DNA of 64,000 nt. Source: DASUPK01 sp963819715. Its GTDB lineage: Bacteria; Actinomycetota; Thermoleophilia; Solirubrobacterales; 70-9. A program made the translations under genes and the position numbers. The stretch lies in NCBI GenBank assembly GCA_963819715.1, contig CAWFXE010000006.1, forward strand, positions 248,001-312,000. Reading direction: 5' to 3'. The notes beneath the pieces are model-generated. The model searched no databases. It worked only from the letters and a program-made list of their open reading frames with translations, and was not told the origin of the DNA. The number at the start of each line of letters is the position of its first letter. The stretch's first letter is position 1. Shown here piece after piece: positions 24,535 to 33,834 of the stretch.

Positions 24535-25230
24535 CTACGCAGGGGTGACGGCAGTGGCGGTTGTGCCGTCCAGGGCGTCCAGGGCGCGGCCAAGCGACAT
24601 CGAAATGCAGGTGAAGATCGGGGTGTCGCGCAGGGTGTACGCGCTCGACTCGGTCGGACGCAGCTCCTGCACGAGGTCGAGGAACTCGCCGGGCTCGTCG
24701 CCCTCGAAGGAGACGACGAACTCCTGGTCGTCGAGGCCATAGGAGTAGGTCGTGTTGATCGTGATCTCCGGATGCCGGCGGCCGACCTCGATGTGGTTGG
24801 TCATGATCCGGCGGCGCTCCTCCAGCGGCAGGCCGTACCACTCGCGCTTCTTGTCGAGGGGATAGACGAAGAGGTACTTGCGGTCGGAGACGCAGATCTC
24901 CTGGCGGGATTCGCTGTCCGAGTACGGGGACGGCTTGGTCATCGCCAGGTAGGAGTACGGGGTGGACGCCCAGCGCGCGAGGCCGCTCTGGCTGAGGACG
25001 ACGTGGAACGTGTGGATGTCCTCGAGCGTCGGGCTCTGGCTGAGCAGCAACAGGTCGGTGTCGCCGCGGGTGCCGACCGTCGAATACGCTCGCAGCGAGC
25101 GGTCCTCGGCGAAGTCCTCGCAGGCGGCCAGGAACTCGGCCTTGTCGGTCGCCCGCTCCTCGGGGGAACGCCTTCGCCAGGCGGGGTCGAGCTTGAAGAA
25201 CGTGAACTTGACGAACGTGCGGTCGGCCAC
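24535..25230 (-). CDS. hemQ: Coproheme decarboxylase HemQ (chlorite dismutase family)
   Basis: A 231-residue actinobacterial HemQ-type protein. KYLFVYPLDKKREWYGLPLEERRRIM with the following MTNHIEVGRRHPEI (likely proximal His) and STPYSYLAMTKPSPY are family hallmarks. It converts coproheme to haem b, the last step of the coproporphyrin route. GTG 25230 (VADRTFVKFTFF) is preferred; longer forms read into the oppositely transcribed membrane-protein gene. No other haem genes are adjacent. Confidence 0.9.
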   Translation of the reverse strand: MADRTFVKFTFFKLDPAWRRRSPEERATDKAEFLAACEDFAEDRSLRAYSTVGTRGDTDLLLLSQSPTLEDIHTFHVVLSQSGLARWASTPYSYLAMTKPSPYSDSESRQEICVSDRKYLFVYPLDKKREWYGLPLEERRRIMTNHIEVGRRHPEITINTTYSYGLDDQEFVVSFEGDEPGEFLDLVQELRPTESSAYTLRDTPIFTCISMSLGRALDALDGTTATAVTPA

Positions 25231-27142
25231 GAAACGAAGGTTAGTGGTGGCCGCGATCGCGGCCGGGGCGCTCACGTGCGGGTGGGTGACGCCGGCCGCC
25301 GGTGCGGTGCCGAGCGTCCGCGTGACCGTGCTCCCTCCCGGCACGACGATTCAGCAGCTGGCCGCAGCGGGGTACTCGACGGGCCTGATGAGTGCCGGCA
25401 TCGGGAACGTTCCCGCCGACCAGACCTACCTCGACATCTCCCAGGGAAATCGGGTCGCCGATTCGCTCTACGACGGCGCGCTCTCGCCTTTCCCGGGGGT
25501 TGAGGAGGACGCGGCGGCGTGGCGCCGAATCCTCGACCGAGCGGAATCCGCACCCGCAGACATCGTTCCCGGACTGCTCGGCTCGGCTCTCCACGAGGGC
25601 GACATCGGCGACCGAGCGAATCCGTTCGTCGCCGACCCGGCGTTGATCGCGATCGACAACGCGGCTGCTCTGGCCCGAGTCTCGCCGGGTCCTGGCCTGA
25701 CGGTGGGTGCGGATCTGCCCGACGCGGACGAGCCCGGAGGTGTTCCAGGACCGGTGCGCCGGGTTGGCCGGCTGCCGGGGAACGACCTCGCGATCGTCTT
25801 CGCGGAGCCGCCACCGGGCGAGAACCGCGCCCTGCCGATCGGCATCGCCGGGCGTGGCTTCGACGGCAACCTCACGTCGGATTCGACGCGCACCGATGGC
25901 TACGTCCTCTCCACGGACATCGCGCCGACGATCCTCCTGCGCTTCGGTCTCCCGATTCCCGGCCAGATGGACGGCGAGCCGATCCGCTCGGAGGGGAGGG
26001 TCGATGCCGCCGCGATCCAGGACCTCGCCGACCGGATGGCGGTCATCCCCGGCCGCCGCGCGCCGGTCGTGATCGCGAGTCTGGTTGCCTGGATCCTCCT
26101 CGCCACCGCTGTCGCCCTTCTCATCCCGGCGATACGACGCCGGGCGTTCGCCTGGCTTGCCCTCGCGTTCGCCTATATGCCGCTGATGCTGCTCGCGGGG
26201 GCGGCGATCGAGCCCGGCGCGCTGGCTGAGGGGCTGCTCGTCGGCTTCGGCGCGGCCGCGCTCGCGGCGATCACCGTGACCCTGGTCCCAGGTTGGCGGG
26301 GGCTGATGATCGCGTGCGCGATCACCGTGGTCGCGTACGCGATCGACGTGATCACCGGGTCCGAGCTGACAAAGCTCTCGCTGCTCGGGCCCAACCCGAT
26401 CTACGGCGCTCGCTTCTTTGGGATCGGCAACGAGCTCGAGGCGCTGATCGCGGTGATGGTGCCCGTGGGAGTGGGGGCGGCGTTGAGCACTTCGGCCGGC
26501 AATCGGAAGACCGGCAATGAAGGCAGGGCAGTCGCCGTGTTCATGACCGTCGGTCTGCTTGCAGCCGTGGTTTTCGCCGCCGGGCGGTTCGGCGCCGATG
26601 TCGGCGCGGCGATCGTGCTCTCGGTCGGGGCGGCGGTGGCCGCGGTCGTGATTTCGGGGTCTGTGGAGATTCATGGTCGATATGCGACCACGAATCGCCA
26701 CGGTCTCCTCCTGGCCGCCGTATTCGCGGCGCCGGTACTGGTTCTCGGCCTCGTCGCCTTCGTTGACCTGGTGTCGGGAGGAAACGCACAGCTGACTCGC
26801 TCGGTGCTGGACGCCGGCGGTGCGAGCGATCTCGCCGACATCGCCCAGCGCCGCCTCGAGCTCTCGGCCGACGATTTCGCCCAGGCTGCCGCCAACCCCC
26901 TCTTCTGGCTCGTCATCGCCGGGGTTTGCGCGTGCGTCGCCAGGTGGCGGCGGATCGACGCCTGGCTCCGGCCGGCACCGCCCGCCCGCGCAGGCTTCCT
27001 CGGCGCATGCGCGGCGGTCGCCGTGGGCGTGCTCGTGAACGATTCGGGAGCGACCTTTCTCGTGCTCGGCACGCTCGCCCTCGGGGCCTCCCTGGCCTTT
27101 GCCTGGGCCCAGGCAGGCACGAATTCGCAGAAATCCGCGTAA
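25217..27142 (+). CDS. Multi-pass membrane protein with an alkaline-phosphatase-like extracytoplasmic segment
   Basis: The 641-residue protein begins with a signal-like segment (VRSATKRRLVVAAIAAGALTCGW), followed by an extracytoplasmic region of about 260 residues containing STDIAPTILLRFGLPIP and GEPIR, which resemble the later part of sulfatase/phosphodiesterase folds, though the N-terminal metal-binding residues are not apparent. About ten TM helices follow (residues 280-640). Start GTG 25217 overlaps hemQ's start; GTG 25241 is the alternative. It lies before a lipid-type glycosyltransferase, so envelope glycolipid work is an inference. Confidence 0.72.
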   Translation: MRSATKRRLVVAAIAAGALTCGWVTPAAGAVPSVRVTVLPPGTTIQQLAAAGYSTGLMSAGIGNVPADQTYLDISQGNRVADSLYDGALSPFPGVEEDAAAWRRILDRAESAPADIVPGLLGSALHEGDIGDRANPFVADPALIAIDNAAALARVSPGPGLTVGADLPDADEPGGVPGPVRRVGRLPGNDLAIVFAEPPPGENRALPIGIAGRGFDGNLTSDSTRTDGYVLSTDIAPTILLRFGLPIPGQMDGEPIRSEGRVDAAAIQDLADRMAVIPGRRAPVVIASLVAWILLATAVALLIPAIRRRAFAWLALAFAYMPLMLLAGAAIEPGALAEGLLVGFGAAALAAITVTLVPGWRGLMIACAITVVAYAIDVITGSELTKLSLLGPNPIYGARFFGIGNELEALIAVMVPVGVGAALSTSAGNRKTGNEGRAVAVFMTVGLLAAVVFAAGRFGADVGAAIVLSVGAAVAAVVISGSVEIHGRYATTNRHGLLLAAVFAAPVLVLGLVAFVDLVSGGNAQLTRSVLDAGGASDLADIAQRRLELSADDFAQAAANPLFWLVIAGVCACVARWRRIDAWLRPAPPARAGFLGACAAVAVGVLVNDSGATFLVLGTLALGASLAFAWAQAGTNSQKSA

Positions 27143-27223
27143 TGCGGAAACCATGCCCGGGTAAGAGAAGGAGGTGTGACTCCCGCCACTAAGCGCAACC
27201 AGCACTACCGGTACCCTGAACCG

Positions 27224-29551
27224 ATGCGCATTGCGCTTGTGTCGCCCTATTCCTGGACTTATCAGGGAGGCGTAAACAGGCACGTTGAGGCGCTGGCGGA
27301 GCAGTTCATCGCCCGAGGTGATCACGTTCGTGTTCTTGCCCCGTGGGATCCGCCGGACGCCATCAGCAGACGTCTGCACCGCTCCCACCCCGAATTGCGG
27401 GAGGCTCCCGGCTACCTGGTGCCGCTCGGGCGCACCCTTGGGATCGGAGCGAACGGCGCCGTCTCGAACCTCTCGGTCTTCCCTGAGGGCCCGCTCGCGC
27501 TGCGCCGTGAGCTGCGGACCGGCAACTACGACGTCGTCCACGTGCACGAGCCGCTCGCGCCCCTCGTCGGCTGGGACGCGATGACCTTCCGCGAGGCGCC
27601 GGTCGTCGGCACCTTCCACGCCTACTCGACCAAGGCCTTCCCGAATCACACAGCGACGCTGCTCGGCGCCCGCCGCCGCATGAACCAGCTCTCGGCCCGC
27701 ATCGCCGTCTCCGAGGCCGCTTCCTGGACCGGGCGCCGCTGGTTCGGCGGCGAGTACGCGATCGTCCCCAACGGCGTCGACATCGAGGCGGCACCGCAGG
27801 GCCCGAAGCCGCCCAGTGACGAGCTGCGGCTGCTCTTCGTCGGCCGCTCCGAGGAGCGAAAGGGGCTCCCAGTGCTGCTCGCCGCCTTCCAGGCGCTGGT
27901 CGAGCATGTCCCCTCCCGCCTGACGGTTGTCGGCGCCGACCCGGAGGAGATCTCCCGCCGGGTAAGCGACCCGGATCTGATGAGCCACATCGACGTTCTC
28001 GGCAAGGTCTCGGACTCGATCCTCTGGCGCCAGCTCGGCGAGGCGGATCTGCTCGTCGCGCCGTCGCTCTCCGGAGAGAGCTTCGGCATGGTCCTGATCG
28101 AGGCGATGGCCGCCGGCACGGGAGTCGTGGCCTCGAAGATCGCCGGCTACAGCGACGTGGTCACCAACGGCGTCGACGGCATCCTCGTGCCCCCGGCCGA
28201 CCCGCAGGCGCTCGGCGAGGAGCTGCAACTGCTCGCGCACGAGCCCGAGCGGATCAGGGCGATGGGCGAGGCCGGCCGAAGCAGCGCACAGCGCTTCGCC
28301 TGGCCTCGGATTGCCGACGACGTCAGCCAGGTCTACGAGCGCGCGATCGAGCCTGCGCCCGCTCCGATCTGGCCGCCCGAGGAGTTCGCTCGTCGAAACG
28401 GGTTGGTCCGCATCGATGGTGGGCCGAAGGAGCCCCCCAAGCGGCTGCCGTCCCTCGAGCCGACCGCGCTGGACACGCGGGGCCGCGGCAGGCGCGTCGC
28501 CCGCAAGGCGGCCGTGGCTGTCGCCGGCATCCTCGGTCTGGGGCTGACCGCCCTGGCCGCGCGCCGTATCGGCGTCGACCAGGTCGCCAACAGCATCATC
28601 GACTCGGACGTGAAGTGGGTGCTCGTCGCCTGCGCCCTGATGGTGGCCGCGATGTTCGCTCGCGCCGCCTCCTGGGTCGCGATCACCCGAGCTGCGCTGC
28701 CCCGCTACCACGTGCGGCGCCGCGACGTGACTTCCGCCACGATGATCGGCGTTCTCATGTCGGCGACCCTCCCGGCGCGCCTCGGCGAGCCCGCCAGGGC
28801 GATGGTCCTCTCCCGCCACATCGGCCGGATGCGCGAGACCTTTCCAGTGCTGATCGGGACGCTCGTATCGCAGACCGCGCTGAACATCCTGGCGCTGGTC
28901 ATGCTCGGCGGGATCATCGTCTCGACCACCGATCTCTTCCAGACGAGCACCCAGAAGCTCTTCCTGGTCTCGACCGCTCCCCTGCTGGTGCTCTTGGCGG
29001 TGATGATGGCTCCTTCGCTCGTCAAGGTGAACGGCGAGGGACGAATTGCCCGTGCAATCAAGGCCGTGCGCGCGGCGGTCCAGCAGGCCCGCAAGGGGCT
29101 CAGCGTGTTCCGCGACCCGCGCAAGGGCTCATTCGCGGCGGGCGCCCAGCTCTTCGCCTGGTTCCTGCAGTTGCTCTCCTGCTGGGCCCTGTTCGCGGCG
29201 CTCGGGCTGGATCACAGGGTCGCGATCGGCGCCGCCGCGGCCTGCCTGTTCGCGGTCAACGTGACCGCGGTCGTGCCGGCCACGCCCTCCAACATCGGGA
29301 TCTTCCAGCTCGCCATCATCAGCGTCCTGAACAAGGGCTTCGGCATCCCACTCGCCGATGCGCTTGCCTACGGCGTCATCCTGCAGGCGGTCGAGATCGC
29401 CACCGCCGTCGCGCTCGGGGTTCCCGCCCTGGTTCGGGAGGGAGTCACCTGGTCGGACATGCGCCTGCGCGCCATGTCGGCCGCGCCCGTCGAGCTCCCG
29501 GAGCGCCCGCGGCGCGCCCGCGAGCGCGAGGGCGAGCGGATCTCCGCCTAG
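27224..29551 (+). CDS. GT4 glycosyltransferase fused to a lysylphosphatidylglycerol synthase-like TM domain
   Basis: The 775-residue protein has an N-terminal PimA-like GT4 domain (MRIALVSPYSWTYQGGVNRH, then HVHEPLAP, VVGTFHAYS, GRSEERKGL and the donor-site PSLSGESFGMVLIEAMAAG) to about residue 390. A linker rich in Pro/Arg follows and then a UPF0104/LPG-synthase-type membrane domain of about eight helices (residues 425-735) including LPARLGEPARAMVLSRH. It probably glycosylates a phosphoinositol or isoprenoid lipid at the membrane. ATG 27224 matches the GT start; GTG 27176 sits directly after AAGGAGGT with no spacing. Confidence 0.87.
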   Translation: MRIALVSPYSWTYQGGVNRHVEALAEQFIARGDHVRVLAPWDPPDAISRRLHRSHPELREAPGYLVPLGRTLGIGANGAVSNLSVFPEGPLALRRELRTGNYDVVHVHEPLAPLVGWDAMTFREAPVVGTFHAYSTKAFPNHTATLLGARRRMNQLSARIAVSEAASWTGRRWFGGEYAIVPNGVDIEAAPQGPKPPSDELRLLFVGRSEERKGLPVLLAAFQALVEHVPSRLTVVGADPEEISRRVSDPDLMSHIDVLGKVSDSILWRQLGEADLLVAPSLSGESFGMVLIEAMAAGTGVVASKIAGYSDVVTNGVDGILVPPADPQALGEELQLLAHEPERIRAMGEAGRSSAQRFAWPRIADDVSQVYERAIEPAPAPIWPPEEFARRNGLVRIDGGPKEPPKRLPSLEPTALDTRGRGRRVARKAAVAVAGILGLGLTALAARRIGVDQVANSIIDSDVKWVLVACALMVAAMFARAASWVAITRAALPRYHVRRRDVTSATMIGVLMSATLPARLGEPARAMVLSRHIGRMRETFPVLIGTLVSQTALNILALVMLGGIIVSTTDLFQTSTQKLFLVSTAPLLVLLAVMMAPSLVKVNGEGRIARAIKAVRAAVQQARKGLSVFRDPRKGSFAAGAQLFAWFLQLLSCWALFAALGLDHRVAIGAAAACLFAVNVTAVVPATPSNIGIFQLAIISVLNKGFGIPLADALAYGVILQAVEIATAVALGVPALVREGVTWSDMRLRAMSAAPVELPERPRRAREREGERISA

Positions 29552-29555
29552 CTTC

Positions 29556-29574
29556 CGCGGCTGTTTCGGCCGCG
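29556..29574. terminator. Short GC-rich hairpin after the glycosyltransferase
   Basis: CGCGGC (29556-29561) and GCCGCG (29569-29574) form a six-base stem with a 7-base loop in the 48-base gap before the next gene. No T-run; weak terminator candidate. Confidence 0.3.
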
Positions 29575-29599
29575 CTGGTCGCTGCGCGAGAATGGCGAC

Positions 29600-32500
29600 G
29601 TGGCGAAGAACGCCCTCTGTCCCGTCCTGATTCGCCGTGACGACGAGCTCGCCGCCCTCGAGGACGCCCTGCTCGCGGCACGACGGGATGAGAGCCGCTT
29701 TGTGGTCCTCGCAGGCGAGGCCGGCATAGGGAAGACCAGGCTGGCGACGGAGATTGCGCGCGAGGCTCGCGAGCTCGGGTGCACCGTGTTGGCCGGAGGC
29801 TGTAGCGACGCTGAGCTCGCGCTTCCGTACCTGCCATTCGTCGAGGCGATCGGCAACTACCTCGACGATGTCGACCAGGGCCAGCTCGCCGAGACGATTG
29901 GCCCGGGAATTGCGGAGCTCGGCCAGCTCTTCCCGCAGCTCGCCCGTGGCGCCGCCCCCGACGGCTCGCCTGATCCCGGCCAAGCGAAGCTGCGGCTCTT
30001 CGAGGCGGTCGTCTCGCTGCTCGCGGTCCCCGCCCGTGAGCGCACGCTGCTCCTCGTCGTCGAGGATGTTCACTGGGCCGATGCATCGACCAGGGAGCTG
30101 CTCGACTACCTTGCGCGCCGCCTGGTCGACCTGCCGTCGCTGATCCTGGTCACCTACCGAAGCGACGAGATCAACCGTCGTCACCCGTTGCTTCCGGTGC
30201 TCCAGGGTTGGCGGCGCTCCGGTGTGGCGGACGTGGTCGAGCTCGACCCCCTGTCCTCGAGCGGGATCCGCGAGATGCTGGCGGCGATTCTCGGCGCGGA
30301 GGCGGTCGACCCCGAGCTCCACGAGCTGATGCTCGAGCGAAGCGAGGGCAACCCGTTCGTCCTCGAGGAAATGCTGCGAGAGGCCGTCGACGGCTCGGGG
30401 CAAGCCGGATCGAGCGGCCAGGGGCTGACGTCATCTCCGCTGCCCGAGACCGTCCGGCACGCGATCCTGCTGCGGGTCCAGCGATTGGAGGAGCAGCAGG
30501 TCGGGATCCTCGAGACCGCCGCAATTCTGGGTCGGACGTTCGATGCGCAGATGCTGCTGTCCGTCTCGGGAGAGCCGGATTCCGTGGTCCACGGCGCGAT
30601 CGAGGCCGCGATGGCGCAGCAGCTGATCGAGGAGGACACGAGGCATCCAGGCCGCTATCGCTGGCGGCACGCCCTCACACAGGAGGCGATCTACGCCGAG
30701 ATCGTCACCCCAAGGCGGCAGGCGATCCACTCGCGGGTCGCCGAGGTTCTGGGCGAGGACGAGTCGACCCGGTCAGTCGATCTCGCCGGCCATCTGCTCG
30801 GCGCCGGTCGCTACGAGGAGGCTGTTCCGGTCTGCCTGCGAAGCGCGGAGGATGCGGAGGGCGCATTCGCCTTCGGCGAGGCGATTTCGATCCTCGATCG
30901 CGTCCTGCCGTATGTCACCGATCCTCTCGAGAAAGCTCGGGTGCTCTGCCGGATCGGGCGCGACCAGCAGCGGAACGGAGCGCCCGCGAGCGGCGTCGGC
31001 TACCTGACCGCCGGGATCGAGTCGCTCGAGGGCCTGGGGGAGTCAATCGAGGCAGCACGCAACCGGCTGGTGCTCGGACGCTGCCACTGGGAGTCGGAGC
31101 GGCCGGACGCAGCTCGGGCCGAGTACGAGCGCGCGCTCGAGGTGCTCGAGCCGGCCGGTCCCTCGGCTGATCTGTCGATGGCCCATCAGCGGCTGGCCGG
31201 GATGAGCGCCTTCGAGCTGGACTATCGCGGCTGCCTCGAATCGGCCCAGCGGGCGGTCTCCATCGCCGAGCAGGTGGGTGCCGACCTGGAGCGCGTCTGG
31301 GCGCTCGGGTTCGTTGCGCTTGGATACATCGACGGGGCCGAGCAGGAGCGCGGCCTCGCGTTGATGGACGAGGTCTTCGAGGAGGCCCGAGCGAGCGGCT
31401 ACTCGCAGATCGCCAGCAACGTTGCCTGGAACAACATCTGGACTCGGACCCACATGATGCTCTCGGACCTGGAGGACTGGCTCGAGCGGCTCGAGTCGCT
31501 GCCGTTCTACTCCAGGTTCGGCGACCGCTCCGGTGATCTGCTCAGCCGGAGCTACATCGCGGCCGTGCGCGGCAACCTCGAGGCTGCCCTCGGGGACGCC
31601 GAGGCCGCTCGGGAGCGCCACGCGCGGCTGGGCTTCGGGAAGATGGAGTGGCGGGCCCGAATCCAATTGGCGGAGATCCTGGCCGAGCTGGGTCGGGCCG
31701 AGGACGCCGCCACCGCCCTCCCGACGCTGACGACCAGGACCGAGCAGCAGGACATCGTCTATGACGCCGCCGCCCGGATCAGGACGGCGATCGGCCTGGG
31801 ACGGATGGATGAGGCCGTCGCGCTCGCCGAGGAGATCCACGCAAACGCCGAGCTGCTCGCCACCTATCGCGAGCCGCTGGCGCTTGCCGCCGACGTGCTC
31901 GCCGGCGCCGGCCGGCTCGACGAGGTTGAGGAGCTGGCTGAGATCGCGCGGGCTCGTCCCACCCAGGCGGGCGCCGCCTACTTGAACCAGATCGAGGGGG
32001 CGCTCGCACTGGCGCGGGGCAATGGTGAGGCCGCGGCGACGAGCTTCGAAGCCCTGGTCGAGGCGGCTCGAGAGGCGGGTTACCCGCTGGTGGAGCTGCG
32101 TGCGCGGACTCAGCTCGCGCGGGCTTCGTCCGCCCGGGGCAGCTCCGAGGACGCGGCGGCGGAGCTGCGGACGGTCGTCGATCACGCCGACCGGATCAGC
32201 GCGCGTTTGATCGCGGGCGAGGCTCGCGAGGCCGGTGCCGAGCTCGGCGTCGAGCTTCCCCCGGCGCCCGAGCCGGAGAGCGAGGCGGCGGTTGAGCCGG
32301 TCGTCCCGCACGGCGAGCGCCTGGTGACGTCGCTGTTCGCGGACGTGCGGGGCTCAGCGGACCTCAGCTCGAGCCTGCCACCGGAGGTGGTCAGCGAGCG
32401 GATGCGGATGCTCTACAGGCTCGCGCGGGTCGCAGTCGAACGCCGTCAGGGGATCATCGACAAGTTCGCCGGAGACGCGGTGATGGCGACGTTCAACGCC

Positions 32501-32860
32501 TCCGGCAACCGGATGGACCACACAGCCGACGCCATCGAGGCGGCGATCGCGCTCCGCGACAGGGCGGAGTCGATTGACCTGCCCCTGGGAGTCGGGATCT
32601 CCGTGGGGCCGGGGATATTGGCGAGGGGCGTCTCGGACGAGAACATCGCAGTCAGCGGCGAGGCGACCAACCTCGCTGCGCGGCTGCAGGCTGCGGCCGG
32701 CCCTGGAGAGATCCTGTTGAGCGACGAGGCGCACCGCCGGCTCACGTCATGGCTGGCCGAGCGCAACCTGGCCGCGACGGAAGAGCGGCTCGAGCTGAAG
32801 GGATTCCCCGACTCGCAACTCGTCTACCGGCTGCCCGCCAGCGCTCGCGCCGCCGCCTAG
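29600..32860 (+). CDS. AAA ATPase/TPR protein with C-terminal class III nucleotide cyclase domain
   Basis: A 1086-residue cytosolic protein. An AAA_16-type ATPase (P-loop GEAGIGKT at 39-46, Walker B LLLVVEDVHWAD) is followed by tetratricopeptide-like repeats (about residues 380-890) and a C-terminal class III cyclase domain (from about 905) with metal-binding Asp in LFADVRGSADL and in DKFAGDAVMATF, then NLAARLQAAAGPGEI. In most such proteins the cyclase is N-terminal. GTG 29600 is the start. It may make cAMP in response to ATP/TPR-sensed partners. Its stop shares CTAG with purU. Confidence 0.88.
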   Translation: MAKNALCPVLIRRDDELAALEDALLAARRDESRFVVLAGEAGIGKTRLATEIAREARELGCTVLAGGCSDAELALPYLPFVEAIGNYLDDVDQGQLAETIGPGIAELGQLFPQLARGAAPDGSPDPGQAKLRLFEAVVSLLAVPARERTLLLVVEDVHWADASTRELLDYLARRLVDLPSLILVTYRSDEINRRHPLLPVLQGWRRSGVADVVELDPLSSSGIREMLAAILGAEAVDPELHELMLERSEGNPFVLEEMLREAVDGSGQAGSSGQGLTSSPLPETVRHAILLRVQRLEEQQVGILETAAILGRTFDAQMLLSVSGEPDSVVHGAIEAAMAQQLIEEDTRHPGRYRWRHALTQEAIYAEIVTPRRQAIHSRVAEVLGEDESTRSVDLAGHLLGAGRYEEAVPVCLRSAEDAEGAFAFGEAISILDRVLPYVTDPLEKARVLCRIGRDQQRNGAPASGVGYLTAGIESLEGLGESIEAARNRLVLGRCHWESERPDAARAEYERALEVLEPAGPSADLSMAHQRLAGMSAFELDYRGCLESAQRAVSIAEQVGADLERVWALGFVALGYIDGAEQERGLALMDEVFEEARASGYSQIASNVAWNNIWTRTHMMLSDLEDWLERLESLPFYSRFGDRSGDLLSRSYIAAVRGNLEAALGDAEAARERHARLGFGKMEWRARIQLAEILAELGRAEDAATALPTLTTRTEQQDIVYDAAARIRTAIGLGRMDEAVALAEEIHANAELLATYREPLALAADVLAGAGRLDEVEELAEIARARPTQAGAAYLNQIEGALALARGNGEAAATSFEALVEAAREAGYPLVELRARTQLARASSARGSSEDAAAELRTVVDHADRISARLIAGEAREAGAELGVELPPAPEPESEAAVEPVVPHGERLVTSLFADVRGSADLSSSLPPEVVSERMRMLYRLARVAVERRQGIIDKFAGDAVMATFNASGNRMDHTADAIEAAIALRDRAESIDLPLGVGISVGPGILARGVSDENIAVSGEATNLAARLQAAAGPGEILLSDEAHRRLTSWLAERNLAATEERLELKGFPDSQLVYRLPASARAAA

Positions 32861-33765
32861 AAGACGATGGTCTTGTTCGCGTGGACCAGCGTGCGGTCCG
32901 CGAGGTGCAGCGCGACCGCGCGCGCCAGCACTGTGCGCTCGATGTCTTCGCCAAGCCGGGTCAGGTCCGGAACCGAGTCACGGTGAGACACCCTCGCCGT
33001 GTCCTGCTCGATGATCGGTCCCGCATCGAGCTCCTCGACCACGTAGTGGGCCGTGGCGCCGATGATCTTGACGCCCGACTCGTAGGCCTCCTGATGCGGG
33101 TCCGGGCCGGCGAAGGCCGGCAGGAATGAATGGTGGATGTTGATGAGCGGTACGCCGATCCGATCGAGGAAGCCGCCGGAGAGAATCTGCATGTAGCGGG
33201 CGAGCACCACCAGGTCGACCTCCCCCACGAGCAGCTCGAGCAGGGCCTCCTCGGCCTGGGGCTTGCCGTCGGGCGGCACGGGCACATGGTGGAAGGGAAC
33301 GCCGAAGGCGCGCACGTCGTCCTCGAGGTCCGGATGATTCGAGGCGACCAGCAGGACGTCGGCGTCGAGCGACCCGCGCCGCCAGCGCCAGAGCAGGTCG
33401 AGGACGCAGTGCTCGTAGCGTGAGACGAGGATCGCCATCCGCTTCCGATCGCCCGGATGGGACATGCGCCAGCGCATCTCGAAGCGGTCGGCGATCTCCT
33501 CTTCGAAGGCCGCCTCGAGCTGCTCGCGCTCGAGATCCATGTCGGAGGTCGCGAACTCCATGCGCATGAAGAACCGGCCGCCCTCCGGGTCGGTCGAGTG
33601 CTGATCCGAGGAGACGATGTTGGCTCCGTGCTCGAAGAGGAAGCTCGAGACGGCCGCCACGATCCCGGGACGATCGGGGCAGGAGATCAGCAGGCGGGCG
33701 GTTCTGTATACAGAAACGCCGTCCTGCGGCTCATCTGATGGGGATTTCTCGCCTGAGGTAGTCAT
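32857..33765 (-). CDS. purU: Formyltetrahydrofolate deformylase
   Basis: A 302-residue protein: an N-terminal ACT domain (LISCPDRPGIVAAVSSFLFEHGANI) and a formyltransferase-fold domain with the catalytic Asn-His (LINIHHSFLPAF) and Asp (EELDAGPIIEQD). It releases formate from 10-formyl-THF, supplying one-carbon balance or formate for PurT. The start ATG 33765 (MTTSGEKSP) is inside a region carrying a TGTATACA palindrome; the promoter is shared with the divergent peroxiredoxin operon. Confidence 0.93.
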   Translation of the reverse strand: MTTSGEKSPSDEPQDGVSVYRTARLLISCPDRPGIVAAVSSFLFEHGANIVSSDQHSTDPEGGRFFMRMEFATSDMDLEREQLEAAFEEEIADRFEMRWRMSHPGDRKRMAILVSRYEHCVLDLLWRWRRGSLDADVLLVASNHPDLEDDVRAFGVPFHHVPVPPDGKPQAEEALLELLVGEVDLVVLARYMQILSGGFLDRIGVPLINIHHSFLPAFAGPDPHQEAYESGVKIIGATAHYVVEELDAGPIIEQDTARVSHRDSVPDLTRLGEDIERTVLARAVALHLADRTLVHANKTIVF

Positions 33766-33787
33766 TTCGGGTGACAAGTTGTATACA
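33702..33787. promoter_or_regulatory. Pair of TGTATACA palindromes at the purU/peroxiredoxin divergent promoter
   Basis: TTCTGTATACAGAA is a perfect 14-base palindrome (33702-33715) inside the 5' end of purU, and a second TGTATACA core lies at 33780-33787 between the genes, 74 bases away centre to centre (about seven helical turns). Two identical cores at that phasing suggest cooperative binding, as for GntR-family sites. Confidence 0.5.
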
Positions 33788-33834
33788 GTTTGTGCCCAGC
33801 ACTGCTGCGGCGCAAGCGATTCGAGGAGGAAGAG

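Noticed and set aside
23446..25503. Long plus-strand open frame opposite fprA and hemQ
   Set aside because: Antisense shadow; the minus-strand products are recognisable enzymes.
25241..28819. Very long minus-strand open frame (about 1190 codons)
   Set aside because: It lies opposite the membrane protein and glycosyltransferase genes, has Arg/Gly/His-rich low-complexity translation without domains, and is a shadow caused by high GC.
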